Of a DNA stretch of 64,000 nt, positions 41,769-50,021 are shown one piece after another. The stretch is from NCBI GenBank assembly GCA_050953805.1, contig JBMNNE010000002.1:434001-498000 (forward strand). The letters are read 5' to 3'. The notes under the pieces were generated by a model. The model was not told where the DNA came from, searched no databases, and worked only from the letters and a program-made list of their open reading frames with translations. The DNA comes from DUQW01 sp050953805. GTDB lineage: Bacteria > Bacillota_I > Bacilli_A > Acholeplasmatales > Acholeplasmataceae. Both the position numbers and the translations under genes were made by a program. How positions within the stretch are numbered: position 1 is the stretch's first letter; the number at the start of each line of letters is the position of its first letter.

Positions 41769-43115
41769 GTGCAACGTCAATTGCCGAATGCTGAATTAGC
41801 TGAACAAAATTTATTGGCTTCAATTTTTCTTGAACCAAGTTTAATTATTACTGCGGGTGATTTATTACAACCAGATGATTTTTTCTTTAAAAATAACGCA
41901 GCTATTTTTACTGCGATGAAATCATTAAGCGAAGCTAATCAAGAAATTGATTTCGTTTCGGTTGGCGAGTTTTTTTCTCAAAACCCATCGGTTGGAATTA
42001 TTCCGTTAGATTATTTAACTTATTTATCAAAATTATTGCCATCACCAGATAGTTTTGAAACTTATTTAAAAATTATTTTAGACACTTCACTTAAAAGAAA
42101 AATTATTAAAGTTTCCAGTGATATTGTTGAATCTGGATATCGCCAAAATCAAACTGCTGATGAATATTTAGAAGCGGTAGAAAAACAAATTTATGATATT
42201 TCAACTAGTCGACCAACAAGCGATTTTGAACATGTTTCAAAAGTCGCTGATCAATATTATAAAAAGATAGAAGAAATAAGTAAATCAGGTCATCAAGTTA
42301 CAGGGCTTAATACAGGATTTTCATCATTAAATCATGTTACTACTGGTTTTCAACCTGAAGAATTAATTATTATTGCTGCTCGCCCAGGAATGGGGAAATC
42401 AGCGTTTGCGATTAATTTAGCCCTAAATATCGCTAAGCCTAATTCCAAGGGGGAAACAAAACATGTAGCATTGTTTAGTTTAGAAATGAGCAATGAACAA
42501 ATTGTTGGTAGAATGTTATCTAACTTATCCGGAATTGATAATATGAAATTAAGAAGAGCAACCTTAAGACCAGATGAATGGCGCGAACTTGGAGCGATGA
42601 CTGCCTTATTAAAAGATTACGGAATTCACTTTAATGATTCGATGGCTTCCAAAGTTGGGGAGTTAAGAGCTAAATGTCGCAGGTATAAAAATGAAGGAAA
42701 ACTGGATTTAATTATTATTGATTATCTTCAATTACTATCACCAAGCTCAACAAGATATGCTAATCGACAAGAAGTTGTCTCAGAAATTTCAAGAAGCTTA
42801 AAACAATTAGCGAAAGAATTAAAAGTACCAATCATCGCTTTATCACAACTTTCAAGAAGTGTTGAACAAAGAAGAGGCGATGAAAGAAAACCAGTCTTAT
42901 CTGACTTAAGAGAGTCTGGTAGTATCGAACAAGATGCAGATATCGTTATTTTCTTACATAGCGATGATTACTATATTAAAGATGGTAGTGAACCAACAGG
43001 ATTAATCGATATTATTGTTGCTAAAAACCGACAAGGGATGTCGGGAGTTGAACTTAAATTTAGATTTGCTAGGGAACAAAGTCGATTTTATCAAATTGAA
43101 CAACGAGAAAATTAA
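41769..43115 (+). CDS. dnaB: Replicative DNA helicase DnaB
   Basis: 448 residues beginning at GTG 41769, with AGGTGAT just upstream. The hexameric 5'-3' helicase of the replication fork. N-terminal domain PNAELAEQNLLASIF; Walker A ARPGMGKSAFA; SLEMSNEQIVGRML; Walker B IIIDYLQLL; LSQLSRSVEQR; DLRESGSIEQDAD. Its place after gdpP-rplI is the same as dnaC in Bacillus. Confidence 0.97.
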   Translation: MQRQLPNAELAEQNLLASIFLEPSLIITAGDLLQPDDFFFKNNAAIFTAMKSLSEANQEIDFVSVGEFFSQNPSVGIIPLDYLTYLSKLLPSPDSFETYLKIILDTSLKRKIIKVSSDIVESGYRQNQTADEYLEAVEKQIYDISTSRPTSDFEHVSKVADQYYKKIEEISKSGHQVTGLNTGFSSLNHVTTGFQPEELIIIAARPGMGKSAFAINLALNIAKPNSKGETKHVALFSLEMSNEQIVGRMLSNLSGIDNMKLRRATLRPDEWRELGAMTALLKDYGIHFNDSMASKVGELRAKCRRYKNEGKLDLIIIDYLQLLSPSSTRYANRQEVVSEISRSLKQLAKELKVPIIALSQLSRSVEQRRGDERKPVLSDLRESGSIEQDADIVIFLHSDDYYIKDGSEPTGLIDIIVAKNRQGMSGVELKFRFAREQSRFYQIEQREN

Positions 43116-43119
43116 AATA

Positions 43120-43164
43120 AAAACTGTGAAGTATCTAAATCAATCGATAACTTCACAGTTTTTT
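43120..43164. terminator. Bidirectional terminator between dnaB and the dehydrogenase gene
   Basis: AAAACTGTGAAGT and ACTTCACAGTTTT pair perfectly over 13 positions with A and T runs at both ends, between convergent genes. Confidence 0.88.
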
Positions 43165-43189
43165 ATAAGGAAAGATATGATATTAATCT

Positions 43190-44146
43190 TTAATCGTAAA
43201 CTGCAACAAGACGTCCTTTGACTTTGCCTTGTTCTAAATCAACAATTCCTTGAGGAATATAACTTGGCTTAATTTTATGCAACTGTGGTTTTAATTTTCC
43301 AGTCGCCATTAAATCTAAAACAGCAGCGATATCTTCTTTAGTGCCACCATTTGATGCGATAATTTGTTTAGATCCGGTAATAAAATCAGTTACATTCACT
43401 TCAAATTTTAATTTAGCCATTCCGACTAGGACACAAGTACCACCATGGACTAAAGTTTCAAGAGAATCGGTTGTAGTTTGTCCAGCTCCGGCAAAATCAA
43501 TAATTAAATCAATATTTTCATCTTTTAATTCTTTGATATAAGTCACTACTTTTTTAGCCCCTAATTCACGTGCTAAATCTCGGGCTTGTGGGCTGATATC
43601 GGCAGCAAAGACATTTTTAAAACCAGATGCAACTAAAGCTTGAAGCCCAACTTGTCCTAAACCGCCTATACCTAAAAGGGCGATATTCATATCAGGAGTA
43701 GCTTTTCCTCGAGTAAAAATTGCGTGGTATGAAGTCATTCCGGCATCAGTTGAAGCGGCTGCATCAGCGATATCAACATTTTCCGGAACTAAAACTAAAT
43801 CAACAGCCGGTACTTTGATGTGAGTTCCAAACCCACCATCATAACTATAACCGGGAGCACCTTTTCCAGATGGTCCTGTTGGACAAACAGCGACACGATC
43901 ACCAACTTTAAAATCAGTAACATCTGGTCCTACTTCAATAATAGTTCCTGCATTTTCATGTCCCATAATGACAGGAGCATTCATTAAAACCATCCAACCT
44001 TCATCTCTTAAGGTTCCAACATCCGAGTGACAAATTCCACAAGCACCCGTTTTAATAACAACTTCCCCAGCACCTGCTTTAGGGATTTTCTTTTCAACTA
44101 ACTTTAAAGGAACGTTAGTTTTGGTAAATTCCCAACCTTTCATCAT
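43190..44146 (-). CDS. Zinc-type alcohol dehydrogenase, MDR family, without the structural zinc site
   Basis: 318 residues, short for the family (about 340-350). The catalytic zinc ligands Cys (ACGICHSD) and His-Glu (GHENAG) are visible. The Rossmann motif is GIGGLGQVG. The loop that normally holds four structural-zinc cysteines is replaced by a glycine-rich segment (CPTGPSGKGAPGYSYDGG). Likely reduces acetaldehyde or another aldehyde with NAD(P)H; the substrate cannot be told. Minus strand, monocistronic, GGAGGTG 8 bases before the first of two ATGs. Confidence 0.9.
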   Translation of the reverse strand: MMKGWEFTKTNVPLKLVEKKIPKAGAGEVVIKTGACGICHSDVGTLRDEGWMVLMNAPVIMGHENAGTIIEVGPDVTDFKVGDRVAVCPTGPSGKGAPGYSYDGGFGTHIKVPAVDLVLVPENVDIADAAASTDAGMTSYHAIFTRGKATPDMNIALLGIGGLGQVGLQALVASGFKNVFAADISPQARDLARELGAKKVVTYIKELKDENIDLIIDFAGAGQTTTDSLETLVHGGTCVLVGMAKLKFEVNVTDFITGSKQIIASNGGTKEDIAAVLDLMATGKLKPQLHKIKPSYIPQGIVDLEQGKVKGRLVAVYD

Positions 44147-44175
44147 AACTTTTACACCTCCGTTTTGTTAATTTC

Positions 44176-44204
44176 ATTATATCATTTGAAAATATTGTTT
44201 TCAA
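44176..44204 (-). promoter_or_regulatory. Promoter of the dehydrogenase gene with an inverted repeat in the spacer
   Basis: On the minus strand: TTGAAA, 17-base spacer, TGA-TATAAT. The sequence at 44186-44204 has arms TTGAAAA and TTTTCAA around TATTG, covering -35 and spacer, a plausible operator. Bases 44205-44389 hold no feature I can identify. Confidence 0.6.
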
Positions 44205-44389
44205 GACATAACATGAATAAAAGTTCATATTACAGAGATTTTGTTATTTTATGTAATATTATATACTCAAAATAAGCATTTTTTTAATATTTTTTGTTAT
44301 TTAAAGGATAATAACCCAATAAAACTGGTTGATACAAAATCGCGATTTTTAACTTGCCAATGATTGTATAAAAGTATAACTTTTATCAT

Positions 44390-44418
44390 TTGTAAAACTA
44401 TATTAATTATGATAAAAT
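44390..44418 (+). promoter_or_regulatory. Promoter of prfA-prmC-tsaC
   Basis: TTGTAA (44390-44395), 17-base spacer, TGA-TAAAAT (44413-44418). GGTGAG follows, then ATG 44434; the leader is about 10 bases. Confidence 0.65.
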
Positions 44419-44433
44419 TAAAACGGTGAGAAA

Positions 44434-45495
44434 ATGTTAGATAGACTAGCTTTAATAGAATCTACATATGAAAAACTCCAACAAAAATTAATTGACGAAA
44501 TTTCTGATGTTAATGAAATGACTAAAACTTTAAAGGAGTTATCCCAATTACAAGAAACGGTAGAAACCTACCGTCTTTTTAAACATACAAGTGAGGAACT
44601 TTCTAGTTTAAATGAACTATTAGAATTAGAAACCGATGAAACTTTAATTGAGATGGCAACATTAGAAATTAATGAGCATGAAGAAAAGTTAGAAAAACTA
44701 AAAGAAAAATTAAGATTTCTATTATTACCAAAAGATCCAAATGATGATAAAAATATTATTATGGAAATTAAAGGGGCTGCCGGTGGAGATGAAGGTAATA
44801 TTTTCGCTGGTGATTTATTTAGAATGTATCATCGTTATGCTGACTCAATGGGTTGGAAAGTTGAAGTTTTAAATGCTAATGAAGGAACCATGGGGGGATT
44901 TACTTCAATTGAATTTATGATTTCAGGAGATAAAGTTTATTCTTTTTTGAAACACGAAGCCGGTGTTCACCGTGTTCAAAGAGTTCCTGAAACCGAATCA
45001 CAAGGAAGAATTCATACTTCAACAGCGACCGTTTTAGTAATGCCGGAAGCCGATGAGGTTGAATTTGATGTTGATTGGAATGATATTAAAGTTGATACTT
45101 ACAACTCAAGCGGACCAGGAGGGCAATCAGTTAATACCACAAAATCAGCGGTAAGATTAACTCATTTACCAACTAATACGGTTGTTACTTGTCAAGACGG
45201 TAAAAGTCAACACGATAATAAAGATAAAGCGTTTATTATTTTAAAAGCTCGTTTATATGCTAATCTTTTAGAAGAACAAGCTCTAAAAGATGAAAAAATA
45301 AGAAAAAGTTTAATTGGAACCGGTGATCGCAGTGAAAAAATAAGAACTTATAACTATCCGCAAAACCGCGTTAGCGATCACAGAATTCAATTAACTATCC
45401 AAAGATTAGATGCAATTATGGAAGGTAGATTGGAATTGATATTAGAACCATTGATTAATGAATATCAAAAACAATTATTATTGAATGAACAATGA
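44434..45495 (+). CDS. prfA: Peptide chain release factor 1
   Basis: 353 residues. Recognises UAA and UAG. The GGQ catalytic loop is in SSGPGGQSVNTTKSAVR. KEIKGAAGGDEGNIFAGDLFRMY-like sequence (MEIKGAAGGDEGN) and VHRVQRVPETESQGRIHTS are class I release factor hallmarks. It ends in TGA inside the prmC start (ATGA); PrmC is the enzyme that methylates the GGQ glutamine. Confidence 0.97.
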   Translation: MLDRLALIESTYEKLQQKLIDEISDVNEMTKTLKELSQLQETVETYRLFKHTSEELSSLNELLELETDETLIEMATLEINEHEEKLEKLKEKLRFLLLPKDPNDDKNIIMEIKGAAGGDEGNIFAGDLFRMYHRYADSMGWKVEVLNANEGTMGGFTSIEFMISGDKVYSFLKHEAGVHRVQRVPETESQGRIHTSTATVLVMPEADEVEFDVDWNDIKVDTYNSSGPGGQSVNTTKSAVRLTHLPTNTVVTCQDGKSQHDNKDKAFIILKARLYANLLEEQALKDEKIRKSLIGTGDRSEKIRTYNYPQNRVSDHRIQLTIQRLDAIMEGRLELILEPLINEYQKQLLLNEQ

Positions 45496-46334
45496 TTATA
45501 AGAGAGTTGCTCCGATTAGGGTATGAAAAAATTGAAGAATTCCATAAAGAACGATCAGCAGCAAAATTATTATTATCTGGATTATTAGAGATGCCAATGG
45601 GGGATATCTTTATTAATTACGATAAAGAAATTACTGATGAGAAAGCTGAAGAATATTTAGAACTACTAGATTTCCACGTTTTGGAAGATGTACCAATTCA
45701 ATATTTAGTTGGATCAACTAATTTTTATGGTAGAAGATTTATCGTTGATGAAAGAGTTTTAATACCGAGACCAGAAACTGAATATTTAGTGGATAAAGTT
45801 ATAAAAAAATTACCAAATGACTTAAAAGTATTGGAAATCGGTACTGGTAGTGGCGTTATTGCCATCACTTTAAATTTAGAAAAAAATTATGAAATTGACG
45901 CAACTGATATTGATATTGATGCCTTGCAGGTAGCAATGGCAAATAACAAAATGAATGAAGCAAAAGTTAATTTTATATATTCAGATTTATATCAAAATGT
46001 TGATGGTAAATATGATTTAATTATTTCTAATCCACCATATGTATCTGAAACTGATGAAGTTTCTCCTAGTGTTTTTTTTGAGCCGGAAATAGCTCTATAT
46101 AGCGATAATTTTGGGACTATGCACTTAAACTTAATTATTATGGGAGCCATTAATTATCTTAAAGAAGATGGAATGATTATTTTAGAACATGGTTATAAAC
46201 ATGGTCTTTATATAAAATATTTTGTTAATCATTATTTGCCAGAATATCGAGCATTTACTTTAAAAGATTTACAAGGCAGGCAAAGATATTCTGTAATTAG
46301 AAAAAGGGGATCAAAATGGAAAAGGGACAAGTAA
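45492..46334 (+). CDS. prmC: Release factor glutamine methyltransferase PrmC
   Basis: 280 residues. SAM-dependent methylation of the GGQ Gln of release factors. N-terminal helical domain, then PIQYLVGSTNFYGRRF, LIPRPETE, SAM motif LEIGTGSGVIA and catalytic NPPYV. Coupled to prfA by an ATGA overlap and to tsaC by a 19-base overlap. Confidence 0.96.
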   Translation: MIIRELLRLGYEKIEEFHKERSAAKLLLSGLLEMPMGDIFINYDKEITDEKAEEYLELLDFHVLEDVPIQYLVGSTNFYGRRFIVDERVLIPRPETEYLVDKVIKKLPNDLKVLEIGTGSGVIAITLNLEKNYEIDATDIDIDALQVAMANNKMNEAKVNFIYSDLYQNVDGKYDLIISNPPYVSETDEVSPSVFFEPEIALYSDNFGTMHLNLIIMGAINYLKEDGMIILEHGYKHGLYIKYFVNHYLPEYRAFTLKDLQGRQRYSVIRKRGSKWKRDK

Positions 46335-46873
46335 TTATCTTTCCAACCGATACCATCTATGGGATGGGATGTAAATTATATGATAAGGTTGCTTTAGAGC
46401 GAATTTATGAAATTAAAAAAAGAAGTCACGATAAGGACATTCCAATTTTAGTTTCGAGTATTGTACAAATTAATGTTATTGCTAAATATGATTCAAAGGC
46501 ATTAAAAATTATGCAAACTTTTTGGCCTGGACCACTAACAGTAATTTTAGAATCAACTAAAGAATTTTATGAAAAAACTGGCGATAAAAATATCGCTATT
46601 AGAATTCCAGATCATTATGTTGCTCTTGAATTAATTAATAATTTTGGACCACTAAGAACAACATCAGTTAATATTAGTGGCGAACCACCACTAAATACAA
46701 TTAAAGAAATTAGAGAACAATATAAAGATGTTGTTGATCGTATTTATGGTGAACATGTGGGAGATTATATTGGAGTTGCTTCAACTGTTGTTGATCTCTC
46801 TCAAAAAGCAATCAAATTAGTTAGAGAAGGCGCAATTTCATTTGATGAAATTTTAGCTGTTTATAATAAATAA
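46316..46873 (+). CDS. tsaC: L-threonylcarbamoyladenylate synthase, short TsaC/YrdC type
   Basis: 185 residues. First step of the t6A37 tRNA modification. Motifs: IIFPTDTIYGMGC, KKRSHDKDIPILV, FWPGPLTVILE, IAIRIPDH and RTTSVNISGEPP. It lacks the extra Sua5 C-terminal domain found in Bacillus YwlC. The start lies inside the end of prmC. Confidence 0.94.
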   Translation: MEKGQVIIFPTDTIYGMGCKLYDKVALERIYEIKKRSHDKDIPILVSSIVQINVIAKYDSKALKIMQTFWPGPLTVILESTKEFYEKTGDKNIAIRIPDHYVALELINNFGPLRTTSVNISGEPPLNTIKEIREQYKDVVDRIYGEHVGDYIGVASTVVDLSQKAIKLVREGAISFDEILAVYNK

Positions 46874-46896
46874 TCTACGAGTCGTAGATTATTTTT
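46869..46896 (+). terminator. Terminator of prfA-prmC-tsaC
   Basis: AATAATCTACGA pairs with TCGTAGATTATT around a tiny loop, followed by TTT; the stem includes part of the tsaC stop codon. Confidence 0.8.
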
Positions 46897-46936
46897 ATAT
46901 AGAAATATATTATATTTTAGGTTAGAGGTGAAAAGA

Positions 46937-47383
46937 ATGAAAGTTGTAATTGCAAATGATCATGGTGGTTATGAATTAAAGCGTCATCTATTGGATTATT
47001 TTAAATCTAAAGGGATCGAAATCGTCAATTTAGGAACTAACTCTAATGATTCGGTAGATTATCCTATTTATGGGGAGAAACTTGCTAAAGAAGTATTAAA
47101 AGGGGAATATGACTTTGGTATTGCAATTTGTGGAACGGGAATTGGTATTAGTATTTCGGTTAATAAATTTAGAGGAATCAGAGCTGCTCTAATTTATGAT
47201 GAAAGAACCGCTATGTTAGCTAAAGAACATAATAATGCTAATGTTATTGTTTTAGGTGGAAGAACTTTAACTAATAAAAGAGCTGAAGAATTAATTGAGG
47301 CATTTATGAGTTCTAAGTTTGAATCTAGACATCAACATAGATTAGATTTATTAGAGAAAATGGGGGAAAAAGTAAATGAGTAA
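46937..47383 (+). CDS. rpiB: Ribose-5-phosphate isomerase B
   Basis: 148 residues from ATG 46937, preceded by AGAGGTGA; an in-frame GTG at 46928 is within that site. Motifs: IANDHGGYELK, the active-site Cys in CGTGIGISI, and NNANVIVLGGRT. Interconverts ribose 5-phosphate and ribulose 5-phosphate. It lies next to upp as in Bacillus (without glyA) and overlaps it by 8 bases. Confidence 0.95.
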   Translation: MKVVIANDHGGYELKRHLLDYFKSKGIEIVNLGTNSNDSVDYPIYGEKLAKEVLKGEYDFGIAICGTGIGISISVNKFRGIRAALIYDERTAMLAKEHNNANVIVLGGRTLTNKRAEELIEAFMSSKFESRHQHRLDLLEKMGEKVNE

Positions 47384-48005
47384 AAAACTAGTCGTGTTAA
47401 CACACCCTCTAATCGACCATAAAATGGCCAAGATTAGAGACAAAAACACAAACTCTAAAGAATTTAGAGAAAGTGTTTCAGAAATTGGAGCCTTGTTAAC
47501 TTATGAAGTAACAAGAGATTTAGAAACAAAAGAAACAGTGGTAGAAACACCACTAGGTCAAGCACATTGCCAAGTTTTAAGCAAGCCGGTTGTTTTAGTC
47601 CCAATTTTAAGAGCGGGATTGGGAATGGTTGATGGAATCCATAACATTATCCCAACAGCTAAAATTGGTCATGTTGGAATGTATCGTGATGAAGAAACTT
47701 TAGATCCTCACATATACTACGCTAAATTTCCAGAAAACATTAAACAAAGTTTAGTAATTGTCTTAGACCCAATGTTAGCTACCGGTGGTACTGTTAGTAA
47801 AGCGATTGATATTTTAAAAGAACGCGGTGTCAAAAAGATTAAGTATGTTGGTATTGTCGGTTGTCCAGAAGGAGTCGCAAGACTTCAAAAAGATCATCCT
47901 GATGTTCCAATTTATTTGGCCGCCCTTGACTCTCATCTAAATGATGATGGATATATTTATCCAGGATTAGGCGACTGCGGCGATCGCTTATTTGGAACAA
48001 AATAA
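47376..48005 (+). CDS. upp: Uracil phosphoribosyltransferase
   Basis: 209 residues, normal length. Salvages uracil to UMP with PRPP. The PRPP loop is in LDPMLATGGTVSKAI. The uracil-binding end YPGLGDCGDRLFGTK is complete. GGGGGAAAA precedes ATG. The next gene starts two bases after its stop. Confidence 0.97.
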   Translation: MSKKLVVLTHPLIDHKMAKIRDKNTNSKEFRESVSEIGALLTYEVTRDLETKETVVETPLGQAHCQVLSKPVVLVPILRAGLGMVDGIHNIIPTAKIGHVGMYRDEETLDPHIYYAKFPENIKQSLVIVLDPMLATGGTVSKAIDILKERGVKKIKYVGIVGCPEGVARLQKDHPDVPIYLAALDSHLNDDGYIYPGLGDCGDRLFGTK

Positions 48006-48007
48006 AA

Positions 48008-48217
48008 ATGCCAGCTCTTATATCCTATTTTGGCGGATTAGTAATCGGCACTTTTTTAACTTTCATTATTTTACGAGCCACTAATTTTGAAAGATTATTT
48101 CATCAAGGAAAAATCTTTGAAATTAGAGTTGCGTATATATTGGTAAGTATTTTCGGTGGTCACTTAGTCGGTAGAATTATATATTTTATTGTAGACATAA
48201 TGACTAAAATAAATTGA
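48008..48217 (+). CDS. Small membrane protein, DUF1146-like
   Basis: 69 residues with two transmembrane helices (about 5-24 and 42-62) joined by a charged loop (LRATNFERLFHQGKIFEIRVAY in outline). Size and pattern resemble DUF1146 (Bacillus YwzB), which lies near the ATP synthase genes; those genes usually follow upp but are not here. It ends in TGA, two bases before the convergent yigZ stop. Confidence 0.6.
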   Translation: MPALISYFGGLVIGTFLTFIILRATNFERLFHQGKIFEIRVAYILVSIFGGHLVGRIIYFIVDIMTKIN

Positions 48218-48219
48218 TT

Positions 48220-48816
48220 TTATAAATCTAAAGCTAGGAGTATTTCTTCTAGCTTTTTTATTTTAAAGAAATGGTGTTTAATTGAATCAAAATCATTTTC
48301 AGCTTTTACAGCGATTGTAAAAGCAACATTTGTTTGATATGTACGCTCCAAGATAACATAATCTTTTAATAAAAATTCAACATCATTAATTTGATCATAA
48401 TTAAAATGAATGATATATTTTTGAACTGTAATTTTCTGATAGTATTTTCCTAGTTTTAAAGCTTCACCTGTACTGTTAGAATACGCCCTTATTAAGCCAC
48501 CTGCGCCTAACTTGATTCCACCAAAATATCTAATAACAACAGCTAAAACATTGGTTACATTATTTAACTTTAAAACTTCTAATATTGGAATGCCAGCAGT
48601 ACCCGCCGGTTCACCATCATCGTTAGATCCACCAAATTGACCATCACTACCTAAAAGATAGGCATAACAATAATGAGTTGCCTTAGGGTATTCTTTCCGT
48701 AATTCGTTCAAATTTAAAACAATTTCAGCTTCATGTGAAATTGGAATAACAACCGTAATAAACCTAGATTTTCTAATGATCACCTCATTGGTGATTTTTT
48801 CTTTTAAATATTTCAT
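48220..48816 (-). CDS. yigZ: YigZ/IMPACT-family protein
   Basis: 198 residues. N-terminal IMPACT fold with KSRFITVVIPI, ATHYCYAYLLG, SNDDGEPAGTAGIP and VIRYFGGIKLGAGGLIRAYSN, then a C-terminal EF-G-like domain. The family is linked to translation or stress control without a proven activity. The ATG lies only 10 bases after a -10 element, so the mRNA is nearly leaderless, with no Shine-Dalgarno. The 3' end of the gene contains the terminator of the opposing upp transcript. Confidence 0.92.
   Translation of the reverse strand: MKYLKEKITNEVIIRKSRFITVVIPISHEAEIVLNLNELRKEYPKATHYCYAYLLGSDGQFGGSNDDGEPAGTAGIPILEVLKLNNVTNVLAVVIRYFGGIKLGAGGLIRAYSNSTGEALKLGKYYQKITVQKYIIHFNYDQINDVEFLLKDYVILERTYQTNVAFTIAVKAENDFDSIKHHFFKIKKLEEILLALDL
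48230..48262 (+). terminator. Terminator for the rpiB-upp transcript located inside the yigZ coding end
   Basis: AAAGCTAGGAG pairs with CTTCTAGCTTT (one G-U) around TATTT and is followed by T residues on the plus strand. The same bases encode the last residues of YigZ on the minus strand. Confidence 0.75.
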
Positions 48817-48826
48817 ATCAATTAAG

Positions 48827-48856
48827 ATTATAACATATTTTCAATTATGTTATAAT
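48827..48856. promoter_or_regulatory. Mirror-symmetric divergent promoter for yigZ (-) and cca (+)
   Basis: ATTATAACATA (48827-48837) and TATGTTATAAT (48846-48856) are exact reverse complements separated by 8 bases. Each arm is an extended -10 (TGT-TATAAT) facing outwards. The -35 position of each promoter falls on the other's -10. Confidence 0.7.
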
Positions 48857-48872
48857 AAAGTTGGTGTTACTT

Positions 48873-50021
48873 ATGAAAAATGCTTTTATGTTATTAAAAG
48901 AATTTGAAAAGCTTGGTTATAAAGCTTATATCGTTGGTGGGTCGGTTCGCGATTATCTTTTAAAAAGCGATTCTTTTGATATTGATATTGCAACTAGCGC
49001 TACTCCTGATGAAGTTATGGCTAATTTTAAATCAGTACCGATTGGCTTGAAATATGGTACGGTTTTAGTATGTTTTGAAGGTGAAAAATTTGAAGTAACA
49101 ACTTTCCGTAAGGATTTAACTTATTATAATAATCGGCATCCTGATAGTGTGATTTTCTCACAAAGCATTGAAGAAGATGTTTTAAGAAGAGACTTTACAA
49201 TTAACGGAATGTATTTGGATACTAATTTTGAAATTATCGATTTAGTTAATGGTCAAGAAGATCTTAAAAAAAGACTAATTAAAACAATTGGTAATCCTAA
49301 TGAGCGTTTTAAAGAAGATGCTTTGAGAATTTTAAGGGCATTTTATTTAGTATCAAAATTGAACTTTCATATTGAAAAAAACACGTTAAATTCAATTATT
49401 AAAAATAAAGAATTAATTAAAAATGTATCAGCTGAAAGAATTTTTCGTGAACTTGAAAAAATTATCAGTTATGAAAACAGTTTTAATGCACTAGAATTAT
49501 TGATTGATACCGGAGTATATTTATATTTACCAGGTTTGTCAAAGGGAATTAAGTATATGGTTGATAACAACATCGACCTAAAAGGACAATTTTTCTTTGC
49601 GATGTGTTTTTACAAAAACGGCAAGATTGATAAGTTTTGGAAAATTTCGAATAGTGAAAAGAAAATTTATCAAGGAACTCTTAACTTATTAAATGCTAAA
49701 GAAACATTTAATAATAATTTATTGTATCAACATAAATTAGAAGAAATAATTATGGCTGCTAAATTAAATGAATATTTAAATATTTATCCACTTAATCAAG
49801 AAGAAATGATAAAGATGTATTATAATTTGCCAATTAAGGAAGAAAAAGAATTAAAAATTACTAATAAAGAGATTATTTCACTTGTGAATCAAAAACCAGG
49901 TGCATGGTTAAAAGAGTTAAAAAAAGAAATTATCGATCAAATTTTAAGTAATAAGCTTGATAATGATTACGATGAAATATCTAAATATATTGAAAAAAGG
50001 AAAGATAAAAATGAAAAATAA
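48873..50021 (+). CDS. cca: CCA-adding tRNA nucleotidyltransferase
   Basis: 382 residues from ATG 48873 with TTGGTG just upstream; a TTG at 48861 is in frame but within the leader. Adds or repairs the tRNA 3' CCA end. Head motif YIVGGSVRDYLL, catalytic DIDIATSA, VTTFRKD, RRDFTINGMYLD and the nucleotide-selecting EDALRILRAF are present. It overlaps yhaM by 11 bases. Confidence 0.95.
   Translation: MKNAFMLLKEFEKLGYKAYIVGGSVRDYLLKSDSFDIDIATSATPDEVMANFKSVPIGLKYGTVLVCFEGEKFEVTTFRKDLTYYNNRHPDSVIFSQSIEEDVLRRDFTINGMYLDTNFEIIDLVNGQEDLKKRLIKTIGNPNERFKEDALRILRAFYLVSKLNFHIEKNTLNSIIKNKELIKNVSAERIFRELEKIISYENSFNALELLIDTGVYLYLPGLSKGIKYMVDNNIDLKGQFFFAMCFYKNGKIDKFWKISNSEKKIYQGTLNLLNAKETFNNNLLYQHKLEEIIMAAKLNEYLNIYPLNQEEMIKMYYNLPIKEEKELKITNKEIISLVNQKPGAWLKELKKEIIDQILSNKLDNDYDEISKYIEKRKDKNEK

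Noticed and set aside
44205..44389. Small gene or RNA in the gap between the dehydrogenase gene and prfA.
   Set aside because: No frame with a ribosome binding site and no stable stem plus T run was found; only AT-rich sequence.
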